Assembly: GCF_022288805.1 (NCBI RefSeq)
Contig: NZ_JAKOPM010000002.1
Span: 186,001 to 250,000 of the forward strand
DNA length: 64,000 bases
Origin: Corynebacterium yonathiae
Lineage (GTDB): Bacteria > Actinomycetota > Actinomycetes > Mycobacteriales > Mycobacteriaceae
Reading direction: 5' to 3'
This document shows positions 18,411-26,561 of this stretch, piece by piece. The notes under the pieces are model-generated. The model worked only from the letters and a program-made list of their open reading frames with translations. It was not told where the DNA came from and searched no databases. A program made the translations under genes and the position numbers. Numbering within the stretch: position 1 is the stretch's first letter; each line of letters begins with the position of its first letter.

Positions 18411-18481
18411 ATTATCCCAGCGTATGCGGTAAAGAATCTATTTCAGGAAGTGACACTCAGCCGTGATTACACTGGAGAAGC

Positions 18482-18958
18482 ATGACTGAACAGAATGAAA
18501 AGAAGCTCAATGTAAAATCCTTCGAACTCGACCACCGCCTAGTCAGCGCGCCGTATATTCGTGTGGCCGACCGCACGGACTTGGGCGGTGGCGTCGAAAT
18601 CATTAAGTATGACCTGCGCTTCTGCCAGCCCAATCAGGATCACCTTGATACCAAGGCGCTGCATTCGGTGGAGCATATGATGGCCAATTTCATGCGCAAT
18701 TACACCGATAAGCTCATCGGCTTTGCCCCAATGGGCTGCCGTACCGGATTCTATGCCATCACCAACGGTATGGAGCAGGACGAGCTGCTGCGCGCGGTGG
18801 AAGGCGCGCTCAACGATATTCTTAACGCCACCGAGGTACCAGCTGCCAACGAAGAGCAGTGCGGCTGGGGTGCGCACCACAGCTTGGAAGGTGCGCAGGA
18901 AGCAGCCCGCGCATTCCTAGGCGCCAAGGATGAGTGGCTCCAGGTCATGGCGGCCTAA
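18482..18958 (+). CDS. luxS: S-ribosylhomocysteine lyase
   Basis: Cleaves S-ribosylhomocysteine to homocysteine and DPD, the precursor of autoinducer-2, as part of the activated methyl cycle. The metal site is complete: His61, Glu64 and His65 in ALHSVEHMM, and Cys127 in EEQCGWG. The second catalytic cysteine, Cys86 in MGCRTGFY, is also present. 158 residues, normal length. A GGAGAAG ribosome site precedes the ATG. It is monocistronic, followed by a strong hairpin. No AI-2 receptor or pfs gene is visible in the window, so a purely metabolic role is as likely as signalling. Confidence 0.97.
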   Translation: MTEQNEKKLNVKSFELDHRLVSAPYIRVADRTDLGGGVEIIKYDLRFCQPNQDHLDTKALHSVEHMMANFMRNYTDKLIGFAPMGCRTGFYAITNGMEQDELLRAVEGALNDILNATEVPAANEEQCGWGAHHSLEGAQEAARAFLGAKDEWLQVMAA

Positions 18959-19006
18959 TCTAGGAGCCTTAGCGGACGCGGCGAGCGCGATAGACGCCGG
19001 GCCTGC

Positions 19007-19064
19007 AAAGCGGCCACGATAGACCCGAAGACCATGTGGTGTAGGGCGCTATCGGGGCCGCTTT
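19007..19064 (+). terminator. Long inverted repeat after luxS
   Basis: 16-base arms (19007-19022 with 19049-19064) match with one mismatch, around a 26-base loop, and TTTATAGGTTTT follows on the plus strand. Position and T-rich tail fit a terminator for luxS. The arms are longer than usual for a terminator. Confidence 0.55.
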
Positions 19065-19102
19065 ATAGGTTTTAAGCCCCGGTGTGAAGGGGCAACCTCG
19101 CG

Positions 19103-20218
19103 CTACTCATCGAGGGCGAGGCCAATCCAGACGGGTTCGGGCACGAGTTCCACGTCGAAAGCATCGCGGACGCCGTCGCGGATGGTGCGGGCAAGCTCCA
19201 CGATATCGGCGGCCGTAGCATCGCCGCGGTTGGTGAGGGCCAGCGTGTGCTTTGTCGAAAGCGTAGCCCGGCCGGAGCCCGGGTAGCCCTTGGCAAACCC
19301 GGCGCGATCAATGAGCCAGGCCGCGGAAAGCTTTTCTCGGTCGGCCGCGGAGGAGGGGTGGCGGGGCATGGAGTCAGCGGTGGCGTCGCCAAGCGAGGCA
19401 CGGACCTTGGCCTGCACGGCGTCAGCAAGAGCAGAGTCCACCACCGGGTTGGTGAAGAAGGAGCCGGCGGACCAGGTGTCATGATCGGCAGGGTCAAGCA
19501 CCATGCCCTTGCCGCGGCGCAGCTTTAAGACCTCCTCGCGGACCTCGGCCACGGGGCGGCGCTCACCCGGGTTCTGGGTGAGCTGGCCAAAGCGCAGCGG
19601 GCGGGACAGGCCCTCGGTATCGAGCTTAAGCTCTACCTCCAGAACCACGGCGCGGCCGGTGAATTTCAGGTTGGAATAGCGATAGGCCAGCTCCAGATCG
19701 GAGGCGGGGACCCACTCATCGGCATCGGTGCGGCGGTTATAAAGGCGCACACGGGTAAGGACCTCGGAGATTTCGGCTCCATAGGCGCCCACGTTTTGCA
19801 CAGGTACCGCGCCCACGGTGCCGGGGATACCGGACAGACACTCGATGCCGCCCATGCCGAGCTGCACGGAGCGGGCCACCACGTCATCCCACACGGCACC
19901 CGCCTGCGCGCGCACCAGGCCGGTCTCGGTATCCATGGAGACCCCATCAAAATCGAGTATGACGGCGACCAGATCCACGGCGCCATCGGCCACCAGGAGG
20001 TTGGAGCCGCCGCCAACGATGATGAATTTCACTTCGGCGTGATCAAGGGCACGCACCACGGCAACGGCGGCCTCTGGCTGCGAGCAGCGCAGTGCGGCCT
20101 GCGGTTTTCCGCCCACACGCAGCGTAGTCAGATCCGCGAAGGTGGCGGCGGAATCCAGTTCTACGCCGTCGATCGCTGTGAGCTGTTGCGTCAAAGATTT
20201 ATCAAGCACGCCTACCAA
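19103..20218 (-). CDS. murB: UDP-N-acetylenolpyruvoylglucosamine reductase
   Basis: Second committed step of peptidoglycan precursor synthesis, reducing UDP-GlcNAc-enolpyruvate with NADPH via FAD. FAD-binding motifs: TTLRVGGKPQ, IVGGGSNLLVADG and the conserved loop LSGIPGTVGAVPVQNVGAYG. The active-site serine lies in WSAGSFFTNPVV. 371 residues, a type I MurB. The first ATG-like start is a TTG at 20218 and a GTG three codons later is also possible. It diverges from the DUF2505 gene with only 15 bases between the starts. Confidence 0.95.
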   Translation of the reverse strand: MVGVLDKSLTQQLTAIDGVELDSAATFADLTTLRVGGKPQAALRCSQPEAAVAVVRALDHAEVKFIIVGGGSNLLVADGAVDLVAVILDFDGVSMDTETGLVRAQAGAVWDDVVARSVQLGMGGIECLSGIPGTVGAVPVQNVGAYGAEISEVLTRVRLYNRRTDADEWVPASDLELAYRYSNLKFTGRAVVLEVELKLDTEGLSRPLRFGQLTQNPGERRPVAEVREEVLKLRRGKGMVLDPADHDTWSAGSFFTNPVVDSALADAVQAKVRASLGDATADSMPRHPSSAADREKLSAAWLIDRAGFAKGYPGSGRATLSTKHTLALTNRGDATAADIVELARTIRDGVRDAFDVELVPEPVWIGLALDE

Positions 20219-20233
20219 GGTAGTCTGTTAGGC

Positions 20234-20725
20234 ATGTCAACCCGTAGTGAAAACACCGTAACCATCAATCAGCCCATCGAAAAGGTCCACAAGGCGCTGC
20301 TTACCAAGGAATACTGGGAGTACATCGTGGCTAACCTCTCCCCCGAGCCGGGCCAGGTGCACGACTTCAGCGATAACGTAGCCACCCTCTTCGAGGTACT
20401 GCCTACCACGCTGCTGCCAGAGGCGGTACGCGCCATGGTCTCCCAAGACCTGAAGGTCAAGCGCGTGGTTACCGTCGGCGAGCTCAACGGTGAAGCCGCT
20501 GACGTCAACTACACCGCGGATGTCAAGGGCACCCCGGTTGACTTCAAGGGCGATATCTCCCTGGCTGGCGAGGGCGAGATGACCAAGCTGTCCTACGTCA
20601 ACGAGATTTCCGTCAATATCCCGATGATGGGCGCCGCCATCGAGCCAAAGGTGGGCGAGTCCCTGGCTGAGCTCTTCGATAACGAAGGCAAGCTGACCGA
20701 GCAGTGGATCTCTGAGAACGCTTAA
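20234..20725 (+). CDS. DUF2505 family protein (SRPBCC-like)
   Basis: 163 residues matching the actinobacterial DUF2505 family, with the pattern of a START/SRPBCC lipid-binding fold: an N-terminal helix with KVHKALLTKEYWEYIV, alternating strands (VKRVVTVGEL, VNYTADVKGTP) and a long C-terminal helix. No catalytic residues are recognisable. It probably binds a hydrophobic ligand. It is adjacent to murB and in line with the methyltransferase-like and LmeA-like genes, but spacers of 20 and 109 bases leave the operon structure open. Confidence 0.8.
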   Translation: MSTRSENTVTINQPIEKVHKALLTKEYWEYIVANLSPEPGQVHDFSDNVATLFEVLPTTLLPEAVRAMVSQDLKVKRVVTVGELNGEAADVNYTADVKGTPVDFKGDISLAGEGEMTKLSYVNEISVNIPMMGAAIEPKVGESLAELFDNEGKLTEQWISENA

Positions 20726-20745
20726 GTTCTCGACCACCACTATCT

Positions 20746-21558
20746 ATGGCCGATCACGCACATAATCTGCGCGCCAACGCAGCTGCGGGTCGGCCTTTTG
20801 GCGTCATTACCCGCGGCACTACCAATCACAATCGCCTGCGCCGCTGCGATAGATGGATGCTCGCGCACCCGGAGATTTCCACGCTTCTGCGGCACGTGGA
20901 CAAGCCGCTCGCGATCGACGTAGGCTACGGGGCTTCGCACGCCACCACCGTGGAATGGGCGGGGTGGCTGCGCCGGGCGAATCCGCAGGTAGACGTCCGC
21001 GGGCTCGAAATCCACCCGGACCGGGTTCTACCGCCACGCGATGGCGTGCGTTTCGAATTGGGCGGCTTTGAGTTAGCCGGTTATCGGCCGCAGCTGGTGC
21101 GCGCATTCAATGTGCTACGCCAATACGACGTGAACCAGGTCCAGGAGGCCTGGCAGACGGTGTGTTCTCGGCTGGCCCCCGGTGGCTTCTTTGTGGAGGG
21201 CACCTGCGATGAACTGGGCCGGCGCGCCGCCTGGTTGCTGCTGGATACCCACGGCCCGCGGACGCTCACCCTGGCGTGGGACCCGTTCGATGTAGCACGC
21301 CCGTCTGACCTTGCCGAGCGCCTGCCCAAAATCCTCATCCACCGCAACGTTCCCGGCGAGCCCATCCACGAGCTGCTTAAGGCCGCGGACGAGGCCTGGG
21401 ACCACGCGGCGGGGTGGGCGCCCTACGGCCCGCGCGTGCGTTGGCGCATGGCACGAGCCGCGCTTGCCGACGCCCCCTTTACTATCCACCCCATCCGGCG
21501 GCGCCTGCGCGATAATGTGCTGACCGTGGACTGGGAGTCCGTCGCGCCACGGGACTAA
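20746..21558 (+). CDS. SAM-dependent methyltransferase-like protein
   Basis: 270 residues with a Rossmann-like N-terminal half: LAIDVGYGASHATTVEWAGW (motif I), an acidic strand end VDVRGLEIHPDR (motif II) and VRAFNVLRQY. This is the class I methyltransferase layout. The usual glycine-rich loop reads DVGYGAS instead of DxGxGxG, so SAM binding is plausible but not certain. The substrate is unknown. The ending is Arg-rich (HPIRRRLRDNVLTVDW). No clear ribosome site precedes the ATG. Confidence 0.7.
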   Translation: MADHAHNLRANAAAGRPFGVITRGTTNHNRLRRCDRWMLAHPEISTLLRHVDKPLAIDVGYGASHATTVEWAGWLRRANPQVDVRGLEIHPDRVLPPRDGVRFELGGFELAGYRPQLVRAFNVLRQYDVNQVQEAWQTVCSRLAPGGFFVEGTCDELGRRAAWLLLDTHGPRTLTLAWDPFDVARPSDLAERLPKILIHRNVPGEPIHELLKAADEAWDHAAGWAPYGPRVRWRMARAALADAPFTIHPIRRRLRDNVLTVDWESVAPRD

Positions 21559-21667
21559 ACGCGCCGCGCGGTGATGACAGCTGGGGCAGCTGTGAAGTGC
21601 CTAGCAATGTGTCCAAAGGCTCCCGCAGACTTTGCCCCGCGCCGTCTCATGCGCCACACTGGTACGC

Positions 21668-22519
21668 ATGGCTTCGAAGAAATCGGCGGGTTCACTCGCC
21701 TGGAAAATCATCATTGGCATCCTCGTAGCACTGCTCGTGCTCATCCTCTTGGCCGAGTTCGGTCTGCGCTGGTTCATTGGTCACCAGATGACCTCGCAAT
21801 TTAACCAGGCTGCCGAGGAAGAAGGTATCCAGGTCAAAGAAGATCCCTCTGTCAGCTTTGGCGGCAGCCCGCTGCTCGTAGGGCTGTTTAAGGGCTCCAT
21901 TTCCCAGATGGATATGACCACGCCGTCCACCCTGCAAATCGATGGCACTGATATCAAGGGCCAACCTGCCTCCGAGATCCACGTAGAAGATATGAGCACC
22001 GACCAAGAGAATCCGGTAGCCGGCAAGCTGCGCGCTTCTACCACCGTGCCGGATGACTACCTGCTGGCGTCCTTCCAGAAGGGCATTTCCGAGCAGGCCG
22101 GCAGCGAGAAGGTGGGCAATATGGTGGTCACGGAGATCACAGCCAATGAGCAAGACCACGTGCTGGACGTCAAGTTCGCAGGCGGCCTTGCTAATCTCTC
22201 GCTAGAGCCCACCGCCCACGATGGAAAGCTTGATATTCGCGCCACCGAGGCCTCCATCTTTGGACTTGAGCTGCCGGACCAAGCCACCGAAGCTATCTCC
22301 TCCGCCCTGCAGAACGGCATGTCGGATCAGTTCGTGGGTTCTGACATGAACGTCGATTCCGTAGAGGTGCTCGATGGCGAGCTCAAGCTCACCATCACCG
22401 GCACCGATGTTCCGATGAACGACATGGATAAACTGACCGGCGGCGGCGACTCCGCAGGCCAGGGCGGGGCTACTGGCAAGGGCGCGCCGCAGCGGGACGC
22501 GCAGAAGGAAGCCGTCTAA
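21668..22519 (+). CDS. LmeA-like phospholipid-binding protein (DUF2993)
   Basis: 283 residues. Residues 1-35 hold a Lys-rich start and one hydrophobic segment (IIIGILVALLVLILLAEFGL), a signal anchor that places the rest outside the membrane. The remaining chain fits DUF2993, whose mycobacterial member LmeA binds phospholipids and is needed for lipomannan elongation. An open coil rich in Gly/Ala/Gln ends the protein. I chose the ATG at 21668 because it directly precedes the anchor; earlier codons give an unlikely N-terminus. Role in lipoglycan assembly here is by family only. Confidence 0.8.
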   Translation: MASKKSAGSLAWKIIIGILVALLVLILLAEFGLRWFIGHQMTSQFNQAAEEEGIQVKEDPSVSFGGSPLLVGLFKGSISQMDMTTPSTLQIDGTDIKGQPASEIHVEDMSTDQENPVAGKLRASTTVPDDYLLASFQKGISEQAGSEKVGNMVVTEITANEQDHVLDVKFAGGLANLSLEPTAHDGKLDIRATEASIFGLELPDQATEAISSALQNGMSDQFVGSDMNVDSVEVLDGELKLTITGTDVPMNDMDKLTGGGDSAGQGGATGKGAPQRDAQKEAV

Positions 22520-23031
22520 ACCGCGGAAGCGGGAAACTCGAGGACCGGAAGTGTGGCTGCGGCCAACGCCGGTCCTTTTTTCATGCCTTCTTCACCGGCA
22601 CCGGATTCTGCCCGATCCGCGGCCTCGCCGCTGTGCACGATGAGGCGCTGGTAGCCGGCTTGGTGGGCGGCGTTGATGGTGGCTTTGAGGGCGGAGTCGG
22701 CAAGCGGGGCGTCTGGCACAATGAGGCCCAAGCGGGCCGGATCCGGGCAGGCCTCGCGGATGGCAATGAGCTCAGAGAGCACGGCATTGGCATCCGTTAA
22801 GGTCTCATCGAGGCTGACCCACACCTCGCTGGCGCCCGATTGGATAGCCAGGCGGGCCTCGGAAGCCTTGATAAGAGTGTGGTGGCGGCCGGTGGGATAA
22901 CCTGCGACGGAGATAATATCGTCCGCGCCGGCTCCCGCGGCAATAGAAACGTGGTGCGGGGAGACCACCACGGTACTATCAGCGGCGCAGTTCTTGACCG
23001 TCGCGGCCGAGGCAGCAAGCAAATTAAGCAT
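22516..23031 (-). CDS. Truncated DeoC-like aldolase homologue
   Basis: 171 residues similar to the deoxyribose-phosphate aldolase family. VVVSPHHVSIAA matches the family strand with a Pro, and ISVAGYPTGRHHTLIKASEA matches the GFPxG-x-K-x2-EA block, followed by GASEVWVSLDETL in place of GAxEIDMV. The C-terminal third that should hold the Schiff-base lysine (KTSTG motif) is missing or unrecognisable, against about 220-250 residues in active enzymes. It is therefore probably a remnant or repurposed protein. Its ATG overlaps the stop of DUF2516 by one base, so translation is coupled. Confidence 0.7.
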   Translation of the reverse strand: MLNLLAASAATVKNCAADSTVVVSPHHVSIAAGAGADDIISVAGYPTGRHHTLIKASEARLAIQSGASEVWVSLDETLTDANAVLSELIAIREACPDPARLGLIVPDAPLADSALKATINAAHQAGYQRLIVHSGEAADRAESGAGEEGMKKGPALAAATLPVLEFPASAV

Positions 23032-23321
23032 TAGTAGCTGTAATCGCCGTTGATAATGGCCTTGAGTTGTGGGCGCACATCAAACCAGTACACGCCGGTA
23101 ATAACCGCGCCGATCCAAGACAAAAAGGCCAAGCCGGTGACCATCGCTACCGCGGAGCCGGCCAGCAGGCCTACCCATACCCACTTACCTTGTCGGTCGC
23201 CGGCCCGGAAGGCATCCTCGCGCGTGGTAGCGGCGAGGACCGCTCCGACGATGGCGGTCAGAGCGAGGACTTGGAAGAGGTAGCTGTCTAGATGCAAGGC
23301 AAGATTATAAAGAAAATACAT
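23031..23321 (-). CDS. DUF2516 family membrane protein
   Basis: 96 residues with three hydrophobic segments: FLYNLALHL near the start, VLALTAIVGAVLAA, and VGLLAGSAVAMVTGLAFLSWIGAVITGVYWF. It ends VRPQLKAIINGDYSY. It matches the actinobacterial DUF2516 family; function unknown. It sits in the minus-strand operon DUF445, small helical protein, DUF2516, DeoC-like, an order I recall from other corynebacteria. Confidence 0.85.
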   Translation of the reverse strand: MYFLYNLALHLDSYLFQVLALTAIVGAVLAATTREDAFRAGDRQGKWVWVGLLAGSAVAMVTGLAFLSWIGAVITGVYWFDVRPQLKAIINGDYSY

Positions 23322-23326
23322 GTAGC

Positions 23327-23764
23327 TTAATTCTGTGGATCGTCAGTCTCGATTACTTCGCCATCGATAATATTATCGCCCTGCGAAGGAGCCGAATCCT
23401 GGCCAGGGCGCGCCGCATTCTTCTTTTCCGCACGGCGGGCCTGGGCGGAATTATAGGCGTCCATAACGCCCTCGCGGGTCTCGTTATAGGCCGTGGAGAA
23501 CTTGCCCTTAGCGGCGTCGAAAGCAGCGGACTCACGGGTGCCATCCGCGGCCTTCTTCAAAGAGGCACCGAGCTCCTTCGCGGTGGTAGTGGCCTTATCC
23601 ACCAAGCCATCCTTGTCAGATGCGCCATAGGGGCTGTTGGCCTCCGCGCCATGAGCGTACTGGGCGCGCTCCTCCTGCAGGCGTCCGCCGAAGTCCTTGA
23701 CTACGTCAAAGGCAGCGCTGCCAGCATCCTTCAGGGAATCAAAAATCTTCTTATTATCGCTCAT
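23327..23764 (-). CDS. Small charged helical protein, function unknown
   Basis: 145 residues, hydrophilic and predicted mostly helical, starting MSDNKKIFDSLKDAGSAAF. The Ala/Lys/Glu-rich helices suggest a coiled coil or an apolipoprotein-like amphipathic chain. No enzyme motif and no membrane segment. AGGAG precedes the ATG. It lies 19 bases after DUF445 and five bases before DUF2516 in the same operon. A family restricted to Corynebacterium is likely, but I cannot name a function. Confidence 0.75.
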   Translation of the reverse strand: MSDNKKIFDSLKDAGSAAFDVVKDFGGRLQEERAQYAHGAEANSPYGASDKDGLVDKATTTAKELGASLKKAADGTRESAAFDAAKGKFSTAYNETREGVMDAYNSAQARRAEKKNAARPGQDSAPSQGDNIIDGEVIETDDPQN

Positions 23765-23783
23765 TGTTCATTACTCCTTTTGT

Positions 23784-25130
23784 CTAAGCGCCAAAGATAA
23801 GGTGATTGACCGCGAATATCACCAATCCTGCCAGGGAACCGACGACGGTGCCGTTTAAACGAATAAATTGCAGGTCCTTGCCCACCATGAGCTCGATATT
23901 TTGGGAGGCCTCCTCCGCATCCCAGCGCTTGATGGTCTCTGGAATAATCGCGATGATCTCCGGGGCGAATTTCTCTACGGCATAGCGCGCGGCCTTGTCC
24001 ACCAGTGCATTGGCCTGGGCTAAAAATTCAGAGTCCTCGAGCAGACGGTGCGCCAGCTCCGTGACCTTGGCCGTAATCTTCTGTCGCAGGAAAGACTCTG
24101 GGTCATTGAGCTGGTCAATCAGCGTGGTAGATACCGTGCGCCACATGGCCGCCGGCGCCTGCTGCGCTTGCTCAGAGGCGAGCATCTTCTGCTTGATGCC
24201 CTCGATGCGCCCGCGCATTTCCTCGTCCCACTGCAGATCGGAGGCGAGCTTGGACAGATTGCGTCGAATGGCCAGGCGGGCCTCGTGGTTGCCATTGCGG
24301 CGGACCTCATCGGCGAACTCTACGAGCTCGCTATAAACCTTCTCCCCCACCATCTCGCGGGCAAAGCGCGGCGCCCAGCCCGGCATGCGCTCATCAATGG
24401 CGGTGACCACGGTGGACTCCATGCTTAAAATCTTGCCGTGTGCCCAGTCGATGAGGTCATCCTCCAGCGGACGCGCCTTACCATCTGCAATATAGCCCTC
24501 CAGCAGCCTGCCCAGCGGCGGGCCCCATTCCGGTTCGGCTAGGCGGTCCATTACCTGGGTGCGAATAAACTGCTCCGCCTCCGCAGGATCCAAATCTGAC
24601 ACCACGCTGGCCGCACGCTCACCAATCCACGCGGAGACCTCTTCCGCCTTGCCGGGTTCCACCCCCTGGCGTGCCAGCCACAATGGCAGCTCCGCCTCCC
24701 GCACCTTGGCGCTGAGCGCATCCGCGGTGAGGAAGTTCTCCTCCACAAAGTCACTCAGGGCATCGCCCACGCGGTCTTTGTTATTCGGAATCAGCGCCGT
24801 ATGTGGGATGGGCAGTCCCATGGGCCGGCGGAAGAGCGCGGTCACCGCAAACCAGTCCGCCAGGCCACCTACCATGCCGGCCTCTGCCGCTGCACGCACG
24901 TAGCCCACCCACACAGGCGCCCCGCTTTCCGACGCCTGCCACCACGAACACCCCAAAAAGATCACCGCCGCACCAATCAGGAACGACAGCGCAATCGCCT
25001 TCCACCGCCGCAGGTCCGCCCGCCGGGCTTCCTGATTACCGGCCTGCGGCACGGGAGCAGCGCCCGACAATGCCGGCTCCGGTGCCGATGCGGTTGCCGA
25101 TTCGAGGCCTTCGTCCGCGCGGTGCGTCAT
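23784..25130 (-). CDS. DUF445 family membrane protein
   Basis: 448 residues. An N-terminal polar stretch is followed by a hydrophobic segment (AIALSFLIGAAVIFLGCSW), the conserved EAGMVGGLADWFAVTALFRRP block typical of DUF445, a long helical middle and a second membrane segment at the C-terminus. This is the YheB/DUF445 layout; function unknown, maybe envelope organisation. I chose the ATG at 25130, which has AAGGAGA five bases upstream, not the in-frame start at 25199. It heads an operon, and a perfect 18-bp palindrome lies 60 bases upstream. Confidence 0.86.
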   Translation of the reverse strand: MTHRADEGLESATASAPEPALSGAAPVPQAGNQEARRADLRRWKAIALSFLIGAAVIFLGCSWWQASESGAPVWVGYVRAAAEAGMVGGLADWFAVTALFRRPMGLPIPHTALIPNNKDRVGDALSDFVEENFLTADALSAKVREAELPLWLARQGVEPGKAEEVSAWIGERAASVVSDLDPAEAEQFIRTQVMDRLAEPEWGPPLGRLLEGYIADGKARPLEDDLIDWAHGKILSMESTVVTAIDERMPGWAPRFAREMVGEKVYSELVEFADEVRRNGNHEARLAIRRNLSKLASDLQWDEEMRGRIEGIKQKMLASEQAQQAPAAMWRTVSTTLIDQLNDPESFLRQKITAKVTELAHRLLEDSEFLAQANALVDKAARYAVEKFAPEIIAIIPETIKRWDAEEASQNIELMVGKDLQFIRLNGTVVGSLAGLVIFAVNHLIFGA

Positions 25131-25189
25131 GAACTCTCCTTGGGATTGTGAAGATATTTTTGAGCTTTGTTCTCTAACCCTAGTGCCCG

Positions 25190-25207
25190 CACCGGACATG
25201 TCCGGTG
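25190..25207. promoter_or_regulatory. 18-bp perfect palindrome upstream of DUF445
   Basis: CACCGGACATGTCCGGTG is a perfect palindrome 60 bases before the DUF445 start, the right place for a repressor site in a minus-strand promoter. I do not know the regulator. Confidence 0.45.
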
Positions 25208-25286
25208 GCAGCCATCGTTACAATGACTCCTCGAATCGCTATCACGCCCATCTGACATTGTCATTTGGACGGTGAGAGATCACGCA

Positions 25287-25329
25287 ACCCCCGTCTCCTT
25301 GCATGGTTCGCATGCGAGGAGACGGGGGT
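25287..25329 (-). terminator. Strong hairpin after the sdh cluster
   Basis: Arms of about 18 bases (25287-25305 with 25310-25329, one bulged or mismatched position) form a stable stem downstream of the small membrane gene that follows sdhB. No long T run follows, so it may protect or process the sdh mRNA as well as end it. Confidence 0.65.
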
Positions 25330-25380
25330 GAGGTCGAGTCAGTACAGAAACTTGAGCAATGCCTAGGTGAGGCAAGCTCC

Positions 25381-25755
25381 TTAGTTAACTCGGCCGGTTT
25401 CCTTGCGGTACTTGCGGTAGTAGCGGCGACCGTAGTGGACGGTGCCTACTGCTGCGATAGCCACAATTACTAGGGCGATGATGCCGATGATCATGGTCAG
25501 GGTGTAGTCACCTTCGCCGGCGGTACCCAGCGGGGTATCCCACACGCCGAGGCCCCAGATGATGATTCCGGCAGCCGGAAGGCAAGACAGAATCAGACCC
25601 ATGCCCACCCAGGTGGAGGTGCGCAGGAGAGAAGAGTGAGGAGCCCCGAAAGATACTGGATCGTAGCCCTCAATGTAGGTGTCCTGAATCTTGCCGGAGA
25701 ACTCCGGGTAGGTCTCGCTGGCATAGTCAGCGACTGCGTGGGTGTTATCGCTCAT
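25381..25755 (-). CDS. Small membrane protein downstream of sdhB
   Basis: 124 residues with two hydrophobic segments, VGMGLILSCLPAAGIIIWGL and MIIGIIALVIVAIAAVGTVH, and a basic tail (GRRYYRKYRK). The polar N-terminus of about 45 residues is followed by an SLLRTSTW segment. It lies 56 bases after sdhB on the same strand, as does a small membrane gene in C. glutamicum (cg0448, from memory). It may be an accessory to succinate dehydrogenase or simply co-transcribed. Function unknown. Confidence 0.75.
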   Translation of the reverse strand: MSDNTHAVADYASETYPEFSGKIQDTYIEGYDPVSFGAPHSSLLRTSTWVGMGLILSCLPAAGIIIWGLGVWDTPLGTAGEGDYTLTMIIGIIALVIVAIAAVGTVHYGRRYYRKYRKETGRVN

Positions 25756-25811
25756 GGCGGAGTCTTTCTGTCTTTCTCTCGTTCCTAGTATTCCTACGGA
25801 ATAACCTTAGC

Positions 25812-26561
25812 TTAGTCGTCCTTGCCACGGAAAGCAGCACGTGCACGTTCGCGGGTAACCGCAGAAACTGCGGTCAGCGGAACGCCGGCCGGACAAACAT
25901 CGGCGCACTCACCGTAAAGGGAGCAGTGGCCGAAGTTGGCTTCCAGGTCATCGACCATGTTGCGGGCGCGGCGCCCACGCTCTTCCTTGCCCAGCGGCAT
26001 GAGGGAGAGGTGTACCAACTTCGCACCGGTAAACAGGTGAGCCGCGCCGTTCGGGCAGGCGGCAACGCAAGCGCCGCAGCCGATGCAGGCAGCGTGGTCC
26101 AGCGAGTACTCGGAAGTCTCATGGTTGACGTGCAGAGTATCCGCATCCGGAGCGGTACCTGCGTCCATGGAGACGTAACCGCCCTGCTCCATCACGTGGT
26201 CCAGTGCCGCACGGTCGACGATCATGTCCTTGATGACCGGGTAGGCAGCGGAACGGAATGGCTCCAGCTTGATGGTCTGTCCATCAGTGAAGTTGAACAG
26301 GCGCTGCTGGCAGGCCGGGGTGTTCTGGCCAGGGCCGTGTGGACGGCCGTTGATGGTCAGACCACAGGTACCACAGATGCCCTCACGGCAGTCAGAGGCG
26401 AAGGCGAAAGGCTCTTCGCCGCGCTCAATGTAGCCCTCGTTGACGTGGTCCAGCAGCTCCAGGATGGACATCTGCTCAGAGGCATCGTCTACCTGGACGG
26501 TCTCGAAGTGGCCTTCTTGGGTCGGTCCGGCTTGACGCCAGATCTCAAGTGTCAGTTTCAT
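25812..26561 (-). CDS. sdhB: Succinate dehydrogenase iron-sulfur subunit
   Basis: Electron-transfer subunit of complex II, between the SdhA flavin and the membrane anchor. 249 residues with the [2Fe-2S] site CREGICGTCG and a later Cys in TPACQQR. Two cysteine clusters follow for the [4Fe-4S] and [3Fe-4S] centres: CIGCGACVAACPNGA and CSLYGECADVCPAGVP. The ATG overlaps the sdhA stop by one base, so translation is coupled. The spacing of clusters is that of the menaquinone-type enzymes of Gram-positive bacteria. Confidence 0.96.
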   Translation of the reverse strand: MKLTLEIWRQAGPTQEGHFETVQVDDASEQMSILELLDHVNEGYIERGEEPFAFASDCREGICGTCGLTINGRPHGPGQNTPACQQRLFNFTDGQTIKLEPFRSAAYPVIKDMIVDRAALDHVMEQGGYVSMDAGTAPDADTLHVNHETSEYSLDHAACIGCGACVAACPNGAAHLFTGAKLVHLSLMPLGKEERGRRARNMVDDLEANFGHCSLYGECADVCPAGVPLTAVSAVTRERARAAFRGKDD

